Shown: positions 45,391 to 57,300 of the stretch, piece after piece
How positions within the stretch are numbered: the stretch's first letter is position 1
How the letters are laid out: each line of letters opens with the position of its first letter
Translations under genes and position numbers: made by a program
Notes under the pieces: model-generated
The model's database searches: none
What the model was told of the DNA's origin: nothing
What the model saw: the letters and a program-made list of their open reading frames with translations, nothing else
Assembly: GCA_910574455.1 (NCBI GenBank)
Contig: CAJSYZ010000005.1
Span: 2,790,001-2,854,000, forward strand
Source: Trichaptum fuscoviolaceum
Taxonomy: Eukaryota; Basidiomycota; Agaricomycetes; Hymenochaetales; Trichaptaceae
Reading direction: 5' to 3'
DNA: 64,000 bases

Positions 45391-48300
45391 ATGTCTGAAT
45401 CGTTGAAGGTCCACTGGATTCTCAAGTACTTCTCAGGAATTGCACAAACGCATGGAGGGTCTCTGCTGAACGTGCCGGAATCCGCAAAGAGACAACGCGT
45501 TCAAATTACCCAGGTACATACATATGGGTGTAATTTGCCCCAACTCTTGGATACGACACTCATGAGCTCTGTAGTTCCTGACTTATCCCAGAGATGATCA
45601 CCCTGACGATGCCATTTGGGCTCGTGTTTCCGACAAGGAGTTTTCTGTGCCCGTGAGGTTTACTACCAAAGCAGTCTCAGATTACAATCGGTATATACGG
45701 CCCCGCATGATTGGATAGCTGCTGATTTTGCTTGCAGGTCTAAAAATGTCTACGCCGATCCCACCTTCCGACTTACGAAAAGACGGCACGCACTCGCTAC
45801 TCTCGGGCAGTTTAAGCCATTCTTTGCACGCGTACCGCTGTCTAATGGCCGAGGAATGGATTCAGTAGAGCGCTTGGCGCTTGAAGTGAACCTTGTGAGC
45901 GTCATCGGCGCAGACTCTGAAGGTGTGTTCGGTAATCCAAGAGACCTTGAGACGAACGAAGACATGAAAGCTTGGTGTGAGGGTCTCCGAGAAGGGGGCG
46001 GAGGAGGGTGAGTGTGAATATTATAACTCCGTCGTAGCTGTCTAGACACTGACTAGGTCCACAGGAACGTGCTGAAGGTAGCAAAGGAAGTGGAAAGACA
46101 TGTTCTTGCAAGGGCTCGTTCTCGCATAGAGGCTGGTCAAGTCTTACAGGTTGTTCCTCCAGAGCAACCATCCGAGAAGCAACCTACTCGAACTCCCAAT
46201 GAAGGCAAGAAAGCGGTCGCGGAACAAACTACAACCAAACATGAGCAACAGCACGCAAAACCCGAAAGCAAACCGGGGAAGGAGAGGGACATTCTGAAAG
46301 AATGGAAAAGATCGTGGCGAGTGGGTAATGGCTACAGAACTCAGTGCCTTGATGCTGAAGAATAACATCAGGTCACGGAATTTCTATGGCCATATATCGT
46401 GGACATTCCTGAAGAAGTGAAACTCGAGCACATGCAGATACTTCGTTGCGTCTTTCCTTCATTCTCTCTTTCATATCCTTACGCTAAAATATTATTATAT
46501 TCAGACTTCGGGAAAGATAACAAGGGTAGCCGTGAAAAATCGTTACGGGATATAAGCTTCTTGGAAGACAGCATCGACGAGCTGGAAAGAAAGGAGCAGG
46601 CCAGGTCCCAGGAGGCGGAAAAGAGTGCGAAGCGGAAAGGCCTTCCGATCCGAGAACAAGTTCACAAAAGTAAAGCATCTTGTTCTCATCATTCCTCGGA
46701 TAAATTTATTGATACTATGCTATCAGACAGTCAGTTTCTACCTTCACCAAAACCCACTTCGGTCAAGGAGGACGATCATGAGACAGATTTCAAAGCATCC
46801 TCAAACTTACGTGCAACTACACCGTCTGTATGGGCTACTAGCGACGAAGAAGTTGAGGGACATGTCGACTTGCAGGTCACGCCACTGGACGCGGAAGGAA
46901 AGAATGCAGATAATTCGCAGAATGAAATTGTCTGTGCAGAAGCCGACTCCTCGAACTTGAATGAAAAGGCCAACCCACAGTCACAAAACTCTTCAAAGCC
47001 TGTGACTGGAACGGAGAGCCCTATCAAGGAGCCAACTCCGGCACAGCGCCATGTACAAAACTTCAGCAAACCCGCTTTCCCTTTCCACAATGGTGCAAGA
47101 TCCACTGATCCATCTCAAACTCAGTCACAGGTGCATACACAATCTGACTCCAGTGCGATCAACGAATCTTCCGCGTCTTTCGATATGTCGCAGTCCCGCT
47201 ACGGTGTTGGACAGCTATCAACATCTGCGATGCTCAAGCATCAGGTACCTCACATTGATCTTAGAAGAGAAGCACTCGAAAGAGATCGAGAGAGGCCACC
47301 AAGGATACTAGTTCCGGACTCGGATGTGTCGGGAGGAGCTTCACAACAAGGGCATTCCCAGTCGCAGAGTCAGTCGCAATCTCAAGATGGATCGTTTCGG
47401 CCTCTCTTGCCGTCTCAGCCACACAATACTGATACAACGGATACACAGCCCCAGACAGGACAGATGCTGGGAGACTACTCAACGACAGCCAAAGCTCCTA
47501 ATTACAGCTCCCAACCCCCTTCGATATTAGGTCCCAAAGCCAAAGAAATCACAGTTGGCCAAAATGGAAAACATGAATTCGCACGTTTTCAATCAACATC
47601 TCAGACACAGACGGACTCACTGCGCTCCATTGATGATCCATTCTTCGACCAACAGAGGTCTAAACCTGTGGTTAAACAGCGAAAGAGTTCGCCTCCGCAT
47701 GGGCTGTCTTCCCATAAGAACTCGCGGCATAGCCGAACACATGAGGGCACGCAAGAAGACGATGACAAGGGCATTGAAAAGTCTCATGAAGATGATGAGG
47801 CACCGAATATAATGGATGTTGACGATGCCCGGACTCATGCCATGTTATTGGGTTCGACGCACCGCGGGTTAGATCGGGACGAGACGAGTCCCGGTGCAAG
47901 TCACTTAAGTCTTTCTTCGAAAGACAAACAGTTCACAATCAAGGGGCGGGTGGGAAGTCCTCATCCGAAAGGCGAACACCAATATACGTCAGCTTCGCTC
48001 AGTCCAGGCTGTTCTCAACAGCCTTCTCCGTCAGCTCACCTCGGCAAACGGCCTCGGAGCTCGTCGATAAGCTTTCAACAGAGCAGCCCTCCTATCTCAG
48101 AAGGCACAAGAAAGAGGACCAGAACACCTTCATCTGCTCCCTTGAAAAAGAAAGCAAGGTGTCCTCCTCCTGAGGACAAATATGCTGTGCAGCGTGTCGA
48201 GCACGAACCTGAGGCGTGGCACACGGCTAGCTTCATGCAGTTGCCAACCAAGAAACATTCCCTGCCTATTACGCGTACCTTGTCTTCCGTAAGGGAAGGT

Positions 48301-48777
48301 CCTAAACGCACAAACGAGTCTCGTCCCCCGTCTTCATCCCAGGATCAAAGTGTTCCCCAGGACCCAGGAAGCAATTCCTCTGTAGGACGTAAATCGACCT
48401 CCGCTGACTTGTCCCTCGATCCCCGCTCGCGGGAAATTGAACCAAGTGCTTTCAAGCTAAGGTCAACAAGCCCTGCCCTATGTACAGGTTCGCACAGAGC
48501 GGCAGCAGCGGAGCCTTTGAAAAAACCTGCAAAGAAGTCAACGAGTTTTCAACGAGAATCCGCAAGGAAACTATCAGGGGTCGAAGCGGGAACGTTGTCA
48601 TCGCCTGTCCCCGGGTCTACCCTTTCTTACTCTAATGGAAAAGTATTCGTAGACTTCACTTTAAGAAGGGAATTAGGTGCACTTCAGTGGATAAACTGGT
48701 CCGACGTCGAGAGAAATCTACTCAAAATTGGTCGCCTAAGGCACAAGGAAGTAAAGGCTCTTAAAAAAACCAAGTAA
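45391..48777 (+). CDS. Candidate shelterin subunit TPP1/Tpz1 (TPP1/Est3-type OB fold)
   Basis: Five exons, 45391..45513, 45575..45690, 45738..46007, 46065..46320 and 46372..48777, give 1056 residues. The N-terminus follows the TPP1/Est3 pattern: a helical start (VHWILKYFSGIA), a strand VQITQFLTY before a loop, WARVSDKEFSVPVRFTTKAVSDYN (the conserved strand with Asp then the F-T-x-x-A-x-x-Y stretch), and a FFARVPLS/RLALEVNLVSVIG section ending the barrel near residue 140. The remaining 900 residues are Ser/Gln-rich and disordered (a QSQSQSQSQ run near 47360), with a basic patch (KKKARCPP) and a hydrophobic end (VFVDFTLRRELGALQWINW) that could bind a partner. In fission yeast Tpz1 joins Pot1 to the double-strand telomere proteins and recruits telomerase. 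A GT..AG segment 46445..46504 (60 nt, in frame) may be another intron. Confidence 0.62.
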
Positions 48778-49091
48778 CCACTTCTCATCTCTACTATCTT
48801 TACTAGCAGTCCTTTTCCAGTTACTTAGTAGGTAGACTATATATGATTATATATTTTTCGAACTCCATCCCGCTTTATGCTTTCAAAATTCAAAGTAACG
48901 TGTGACTTTGCCAGCTTCAAGTTTTGGTTACGGATTTAATAGAAGGTTAACTCCGTTTCTTTACTACATAGAATTATAGCAGTCGCGGCTCCGTGAGTGC
49001 CAGTGGTTCCTACATAGTACTTCCGTGAGTCGACCCCTGACGCATCTCTACAGTCTGGATTCATCCTCGAACGACTACTGACGCTGTTTGG
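48778..49091. other. Intergenic spacer
   Basis: 314 bp, AT-rich just after the TPP1-like stop, then the promoter of the Mediator gene. Nothing else is seen. Confidence 0.5.
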
Positions 49092-50524
49092 ATGTCTATG
49101 TCTGCTATCGCAAGAGCCTCAGTCGAAATGAGTCCACCTGTAGTCACTTCAAATAATGAGTTTGCAGAAGTCAACCTGGTCGAGTCCACTGCGTCAGCTA
49201 CCTCCCCAAAACCTGATGTCTCCGCAACCTCTGCAGTTGTAGACCCAGAGAAAGCTTTATATAAACCAGATAGTCCTCCTGCTACGATGTTGTCTAAATG
49301 TGCCCAACTTCAAGCACACTTACAGACGCTCACTACCCTCCAAGCACATGTTTCGAACCTACGCAAGCTACCCATGCATCTTCTTGCCCTTCAGCCTCAG
49401 TCCGCTATTCTGCCGCTCGGGCTAGGTCTAGGACTCGATGATGGTGTATTGGGAGGGTCAGGCGTGGGGTCTAGTTCATCAGAAAGGGATGATTTGGCCT
49501 CTATATTGAACCCTGGGTCAACGAAGGGTGCCCAAGCGCACAACGTTTTCAGAGTGTTGAAGGAGACACAGCACGTACTTCTCAGCCACTCAACTCAAAG
49601 TGCGTTATCTGTTGCGAAGGAGAGCGAAAAACTGGACAAATCCGATCTTTCAAAGTACTCGAGGCGAGAGAGGAAAAAAAGGTGTGCCAATTCATTGATC
49701 TCAATCACTAAAAGTTACTAAAGCAGACTCACTGCGCAGGCGCACTGCGAACGCCGACTCTCCAGCTCCTTTCCCGACATTCCAGCTCCAGACCACCAGT
49801 GTCTTTCCGCGATCGCAAGGGACTAGCGCTAAGGTTGAGAACATGTCAGAGCTTTATGATTTTATCAGGGAGCACAGACGCAATTCGAAAAGGCTGGAGG
49901 CTGGAAGTCGAGGCTCTACCACTACCCTAAGCATATGGGCTCATTCGCGATCAAAGCGACAGCGGGTTCCGAGCCCTTTGACTATCCGGGTAGCCATACA
50001 GGACGTGACTACTGTTTACCTAAAGATGTTGTGGAAGTTAGAAGACCGAAACGACCGATTATCTGTGGAAAGTTTGGTGGCGCTTGGACCACGAGAAAAG
50101 GTGAGAGAGTGACTAACAAACCCGCTATCGGATAGTAGCTGATTAAATTGTGTCTGACTTGTCCCTATTGCTTGACAGAAAAGTCCACATTCCCATTCGG
50201 ACTACACTGTGTATCAGAAGTTGACACAGCAGATAACGAGAATGATAGAGCAAGAACCCAGTGCTTCCTTCCCACAGATCATTGTACGCTTGCTCCGCTC
50301 CGTGCACTAGACACTGTTTGATTCACCTCACTAACGTCTAGGACCTCCTAACATCATACGAAGACTTATTTATAACTCGGTGTTCGGTCTGCGAACGTGT
50401 GCTCTCTCAGGAAGGCCATATTCCACCTGTAGCTCGAATCTGGGTCGAAAAGTCAAGTACAGGTGATGCTGAGATTGAGCGAGGCCGATGGGACGCTCGA
50501 CACGTTTCTTGTCTGCACGAGTAA
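49092..50524 (+). CDS. MED27: Candidate Mediator complex subunit 27
   Basis: Four exons, 49092..49681, 49740..50100, 50179..50283 and 50342..50524, give 412 residues with closed phases. Features in order: an acidic/Ser-rich N-terminus, a helical segment (LSKCAQLQAHLQTLTTLQAHVSNL about residues 65-90), a Leu/Gly loop, a basic RRERKK region, and a beta-like middle (LTIRVAIQDVTTVYLKMLW). The C-terminus reads RCSVCERVLSQEG...PPVARIW...W...HVSCL, a Cys-x2-Cys...His-x3-Cys type zinc site. This zinc-binding end, after a helical IRM-type section (TQQITRMIEQEP), is characteristic of Med27 (Pfam family), which sits in the Mediator upper tail and relays activator signals to RNA polymerase II. Identification rests on the C-terminal motif and general layout. 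Confidence 0.68.
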
Positions 50525-51754
50525 ACTCGTCCCCCGGCGGGTACCTCGGCGACGGAAGCGATGTTGCTTGCGTATTCCGCAAAGATTAGCATCGATTTTG
50601 TGAGTACTTCCGCTGCTCCACGAATGGATGTCAACTGGTACCCCTTTATGCCTGTGGTCAAAATTGATACCTGCACGGGTGCTGATAGTGGTCTCAGCTG
50701 GGTCCGCCCGGCGGACTCGGTCTTGAGCTAAAGGTTACATAACCGTACTATCACTTCTAGCCAGTGTCTTCCACAACGCACTGGCAGCTCAATTGTGGTT
50801 GTTTCTAGCTGAACCGTTTCTCGAATATACATACAATGAGATTCCCTGTCCATTTCACTCATTGTCCATCACTTATTCAACTCTAGTCCATGTCCAAAAA
50901 CAAAGCCAAGCTGGAGATTTTCAGGGCCTCATATGTGGGGAATGGAGAGAGATATTCATTGTACATGCGGGATCGGGAATAGAGATCTAGTTTGTGCCAG
51001 TTTGCGCCACGACGACTCAAATTTATTCAGCACAAACTCTATTATCTCGTCCAATGGGCAATGGTTCGGAAGACCGGTCGAAAATTACTTCAGTCTCTCC
51101 ATACCGCTGCTGATGTTCTCGGCCCCTGAACCTGCCTTTTCTCTCTTCAGTTCTGTCTTTTACCTTTACTCCATATGGTGGATCTGATCTCTGCCGGCAT
51201 TCTTGGACTAACAGCAGCCCTCGATCGCGATTGCGTCTTCTAAAGGAGCGCGCACTGTCCCCCGGTGGAGGTAATGGCACCGCCGGCATATACGGAAGTA
51301 CGAGGGGACCCGTCGTCGAGAGGGCGGGTGACGAAAGATACGCCCTTTGTCTCGGACGCACCGCGGTTGCAGTTATCTTCTATACCTGTCTGGATAGGAT
51401 ATTCAGATCTTTGCAAGGCTATTATTGGGTTGGAATATTGGCCTACTACCTTGCATTCTTAATCAATTTCCTTGCTTATTGAATGCATTACCAAACGGAC
51501 AAAGGCGTGCCTTTTAATCTTATTTAGCAGCCTTTAAGTACCACTGCCTCGGTGGTCTGAAGTCGCGGTTTGACACTAACTAACACCTCCTATCATACAT
51601 CACGAGAATCATCGTGAGGCATAATTGGGGTGCCAATTTTTCTTTCCACACCGCCTTTGCAATACGTCCGCACGACCTTGGACTTATATGCGCTCCCGGG
51701 GCTGTTAGGGGAATATCGCAGGTTAACCCGTCCCTCCTAGTATCACCTACCATC
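50525..51754. other. Intergenic, promoter side of the Medusa-type gene
   Basis: About 1.2 kb without a supported gene. CT-rich runs around 51590-51750 just before the start resemble a fungal 5' leader; a 5' exon may exist here. Confidence 0.45.
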
Positions 51755-54022
51755 ATGGCGGTTGCTCGCTCTACACGCTTTGACGATACGGGACATCCCT
51801 ACCCAAATCATCCAGCCACTTTGACCCCAAGCCAACAGCATGCCCCCCTCGGTCGTAGTAGATCGTCTAGTATGCCAGCCCACATGTACCATTCGAAAGC
51901 TGGTCTCGATTACAACGGTGCCTATCACTATTCTGACCAGTTCACCTCGACACTCTCCAGTCAGCCTAGGGGAATTATGGCTCCTCCTCATCTCCCTCTC
52001 AACGCGTCCCTTGACTCTGTTCTCCTAGCCCCTCCCAGCGCCCCGACTGTTAGTCCTTCCTCCCTCTCCCGAACCTTCGTACGGTCGAAAAGTGGAATGC
52101 TTGTTGTGACGGACTTCGCTCCTACAGAGGGTGAGGAAAATGTGCCCATCACTGTAGGTGTCCTCCTCGACGCGAACTCCTTGCCGGACGGGATGACGCT
52201 AGTACGAGGCAGCTCCGAAGTTAAGCTCCGTCTTGTGTTTGGCCGCACAGCGGTGAAAACCGATGTCAAACGCATGTTACCTGGTGCTGAGGCTGACGCG
52301 ATGTCGGGCATTGAGGGACGGCATTCTCTGCATCTGAAGTTAAATGCTTTCATCCCGCCTTACGCAGATTCACGCTTCCCGGAACAAAGAGGTGTACCTA
52401 TGTCGGTGCAAATGATGGGTGGACAGGACAATATTATTGAATCATTCACCTTCGGAATGTTCACCTATTGGGGTCCAGGTTCGTTCCACTTTTGTATGGC
52501 GTTCTCTCGTACTGAATTCTGCTTTAGTAACCATGGATCCTTCTGGCACAGTTGAAAACTTTGCCTACACCGTGCCGCCGATGTTAACTACTCCTTTCCA
52601 TCTGAAGCGCAAGAGTGAGGACGCAGATTTGAGTGACATCGTGCGACCTTCCCCTCCCGCTCCGGCATATGTTCTTACGCATGCCATAAAACCGTCTATC
52701 GTACCTGCTATGGCTTCAACTCTTGTTCGTCTAAGCGCTGCACCGGCAGAAGAGCGCGACGGAAATGCAGAGGCCCAGGAAGCTGAATTAGAGTGGGTTA
52801 TCAACGACAGGTACCCAGATCCTAACAGTTTAGATAAGAAATGGTAAGCTACATTTGTCTCTTCTTTCGCCTATGGTACATATCACTCAGACCACACGCA
52901 CAGGACCACTGCTGAGAATGAGGTCGGAAGAAGGCTCATCCGGTTTCAGCGTGATCAGCTGGGAAATAAGCTCTTCGTTTCTTGCGAAATCATACCAGAA
53001 GAGGCTTATAATGAAGAAGACATTGTGATATCTTGTATCCGCCGCCCGGAGACTCGCAACTGCTGGTTCACTTCAGTGGATGTCATCTACCTCCTGGAAC
53101 GACTGGTTGGAAACCCTTTCTCTACTGAGGAGAAGAATCGGATCCGCCGGAATCTGGAAGGCCTTAAGCCGACAACGGTATCAAAACATAAACCCGGATT
53201 TGATGCATTCTTCCAGAGGATAATGGACTTCCCACCCCCCAAGCCGCGAAATATCGAAAAAGACGTGAAGGTGTTCCCTTGGTCAGTGTTGGGTAACGCA
53301 CTTGACAAGATTGTGCAGAAATACGTGAGTTCTCAATAACATACCAGTGCAATCATTCTCATCGTACTCGATAGTCTGTCATTCCATGCCCTCCTTTGAC
53401 TACGTCTCCACGGGATTCACTCTCGGGTTCATCGTCTAGTCACGAGATGTCTGCATCAAGCCACTATCACGACGGGTTAGATGGGCACTACTCGTTTCCT
53501 CCCAATGATGATGTGAACGTCCATAATCATGAAGATTCGGAGTATCTTCATCAACTTATCAACCCAGACATCGTACACCCGCACCCAGATCAATTCATTC
53601 CTGACTTCGATACCTTGCCGACTACCAATACCCAAGATGACCTATGTGCGCTCCAACTCTCCCCACCTGATTTTTCAGAGGATTGGCGGCGACGTGCATC
53701 GATTGCGTCTTCTATGAGTGCTGCCAGCGACATGTATCAAGATACGCGTGGGATGGAATCAGGAAGAGCATCCTTTCAGGCTTTCTCGAACCCTTTTGCT
53801 GAAAACATAAGTCTAGGGGGACAAGCTCTGACCGTTCATGCAGTTGGCCCCAACATGGATGGTTCGTACAACTTTGGACATCCGGCTTCGGCCTCCGCCC
53901 GCATGTCTTCTTTCCCTGACATACATGCCCTGCATCTTTCAGATGGCGACGTTCGCCCGCATGTTCGTCACAGTATGGACGCGGACTTCATATATCCCCC
54001 GCCTGTTCGTCTGGGTCTTTAG
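51755..54022 (+). CDS. Medusa-type transcriptional regulator (DUF7082)
   Basis: Four exons, 51755..52478, 52528..52843, 52904..53324 and 53375..54022, give 702 residues. The C-terminal half matches the MedA/Medusa conserved region: GRRLIRFQRDQLGNKLFVSCEI, IPEEAYNEEDIVISCIRR, WFTSVDVIYLLERLVG, EEKNRIRRNLEGLKP, VSKHKPGFDAFFQRIM, PPPKPRNIEKDVKVFPW and ALDKIVQKY, about residues 350-487. A further conserved section lies about residues 110-240 (VVTDFAPTEGEENVPITV, EVKLRLVFGRT). The tail is Ser/His/Asp-rich and probably disordered. In Aspergillus MedA steers conidiophore development and adhesion; in Ustilago a homologue controls mating-gene expression. Action in this fungus is inferred. The ATG at 51755 fits the first in-frame Met after a CT-rich leader; an in-frame upstream extension lacks ATG. 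Confidence 0.78.
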
Positions 54023-54307
54023 ATTTGTGACTTTCTCTTATGTAACGTATCGGCACCCTTCGTTGGTTATTTGTTATCTATTGCGCTTGTCATCTGCTCT
54101 CTATCAAGATGTTCCTTCATATGAACGTTCCATTTGTGATTTGTGATTTATCATTTTTTATTGTCTGTTTGTTGGTATCTGAAGTCGAAAATGTAGTACA
54201 TTATGATGAGAAACTACACTTGTAGTGATTATCCACGCAACCAAATATAAGGAATGAAAAGATAAACGATAGCGGACGAGCACATAAATCAATAAATAAT
54301 AACCTCT

Positions 54308-57300
54308 TTAGAAATCACGACGTCCGAAATTAAGACTACCCAAGCGCGAGAATCGGCCCTTAATGGATCCTAGGCTGTTACCGAAGTTTGACGTTGTGAC
54401 TGAAGCGCCCGAAGTACTGGCGGCTGGAATTGTTGAACCCACGTTCACGAAAGAACCATGCGGAGATCCGACGGAGATCGAATCACTGTTGGAAGTCTCG
54501 GCGGGCCCGGAGGAGACACCATGAAATCCATGACGAGCTAAATGCGCTAAGTTCCTTTGCAACGGTGTTTGTTTGTTGATCGGTATGGACGGTTCATGAT
54601 TTGCATGATTGTGTAGTGTCCTCGGCGAGATGGGCGGAGGGGTGACAACGGGTCTGCCAAGTTGCAAGGGGGGTATGAAGAACGGATTTCTACTCGCCGT
54701 GGTATTAGAGGTCTGAGATCGGCTTCTCTCGTGGAGGTAACTATTAGGAAATGGCGGTGGAAGCCGGCTTGCTGGGGAGATAGACGAAGCGATAGGAGAC
54801 AGGTCCATTGACAGACGTCGTAGTTCTTCAGGGAAGTTTTTGCGGAAGAACCTTTCAAGCGTTTCATGGAACGAGAACATTTCCGACGGACAAAGTGCAC
54901 CGTGAAGCTTAAGACAGTTATCAATCATCCGCACCTGACAGATATGCATGAGCAAGGAAGGATGTAACAGAGCGAACGAAATTACCTGATCGTCTATTGC
55001 ATCTCTAAGTTTCTGTACTAATTCGCTACGTTCAGGATTTTGAACAAGATATTCTGGCGAAAGGAATGTCTGTCGATAGTGGGAGATACCAGAATTGATT
55101 GGTGTGTCAACGGCGCTATTAAGTGCCATGGATAGCGCATTGGTAGAAACAGGCTGACTCGACTTCGCCAATGCAGTGTACCTAATGTTTAGTGCACTTA
55201 ATTCCTTCGTTTTTTGTTCCACATCAGTAAGAGCGGTCTCAATGGGGGAAATCTCAGCGGTCTGTATGTCGACAACTTCGGATCGCCTTAAGACTGTAGG
55301 GAACGTTTCTTCCGTAGTGAAAAATGTCTTTACTACCCATGTTTCTTCGTCACCATTCGGATTGACTTTCGTTACTGGACGCTGGCAGCTGAAGATATTG
55401 ATCGCACTAGAGATTTCAAGCTTCAACAACGAACATAAGAGATGATCTTAAAGATTAACTTTACCTATGCTCATAATAGGTTCGCACAGCGGTCGGAACG
55501 TCTGGGTTAGTAAAAATAGGAAGGGACTTGTCGGGTTCTGGTGTGACTGCAGTGCATTGGATATATTGGTCGGTGCCGAACTTAATGTCCACTGGAGGAT
55601 CGCCCATCGTCTTCAATAGCTGTGACCCGGGATGTTTATTTAGCATGCGTTCACAGAAAGCCCCGAATTTCTCCCATTCATAGCCACGATACTAAAGAAT
55701 AGTTAGTTTAAGAAAATCATAAGATGATAAATTGGGTAAGTACGATGAATTGCTTGTTCCTGATTGCGACCGGGAAGGTTCCAAAAAATGCCACTCGGAA
55801 GTAATCTGGATAATACCGCTGTTCCGTTACTATGTGCTCTAGTAGAGTAGCTTTATGCCGTAGGATCTCCGCCAATCTCGAGCTGATCATAAATTATTTC
55901 ATCAGTGATGAACCTGTGTACGTGACAAATACGCCGACGTACTAGTTATAGGTAATCTCGGTATGTTGATATGCAAGTTCATCACAGATTGCAATGGCAT
56001 TTTCCCAGGCCTTGCCCTTACCTGTGGTGGTTCAGAGACAAATTCAAAGATGTAGTTGAAATGAACAAACCGAGATAGTCCAATATCAGCAAGCTCAATG
56101 TTTCCTTCCTGTGGAAATGTGATTGGCGAGGCAGGCCAAGGTCTTCCATAGGCTCCACGAAGGATGTTAGGTCCCAATCATGCAGATCAGAGTGGAGCTT
56201 TAGCATAAGAGCTGCTTCAACATAGTTCTGGCTTTGCAAGTGCATCTGGTATCATTTCACAACTGCGTTCATTAGACATCTAGTTTTGTATGAAGAAGAC
56301 GTACATTGACGAGTTGATGAACGTATTTGATATATATTTCATCTCGGCCTATTCGTCGAATGAAGTTCATTAAGCGCAGCTATAATGGGACATCAGTTAG
56401 GCAAAGATTAAATCCCAATCAACTCACTGTCGCAATGACTCTGTCGTCAGCAAATTCCTCGCCCTCCGGAAGAGCTCTCACATTGAGAAGCAACTCGAGG
56501 AATAGGTCCACAGAGTCGAGGAAATTCGAAACTCGCTGCCTTAATTGGTCGTCAACGTAAGATGATTCGAACAGGTGTCGAAGTTGACCAATGAAGAAGG
56601 TTCGAGATATATCGTTGGCCTTGCTATCTGACATGAGCAACGCGTCCAATTTGTTCACGAGCTCGTTCTCGATGTCGTCGAAATTCTGCGCAATGTGATA
56701 TTCTGACACAATCATACTGTAAAGGATTTGGACAGCATTGTTGCGTAGCTGATCGTGATGGCTTAAGCAGAGGTTGACAACATGACCAACCAACGAGTTC
56801 ATGGCTACTTGATAGTTCTGCATCAATATCCGTTAGTTTCGTTCTGCAACTGATGGCTGGAATGTCGAGCCTACCCCATATCTGGTCACAGCCCCCGAGT
56901 CCGCAGCAACCTGTTCTGGCAAACCTAAAGCATCCCACAAACGCAAAAGAATCACAGCTCCTTCTCCGCGAATGTCACCGGCGAGACGCCATACTGCTCT
57001 TCGTTTCTGAAGAGCCTATTGTAAACCTATTGCAAGAATGAACTGATGGACCATACCTGGGGACTGAATTCTTCAATCATCAAGTGTTCAGAAGACAAAA
57101 GCTTCAGCAAAACGAATATCGCCTCTCTCCACAAGTTTGAATTGAACTGATAGGCCTCTTCTTGTTCCGGGATGAAATCACGCTCGAGTAGTTTCGCCAC
57201 TGGGTCGAACATCTTCACCAAAACTTTGTGAGCAAGGATGTTGATGTTTAGCCAATTAGCAGGAAATGCCTCGTTGTTGATTATCGAAAGTGCGACCTTG

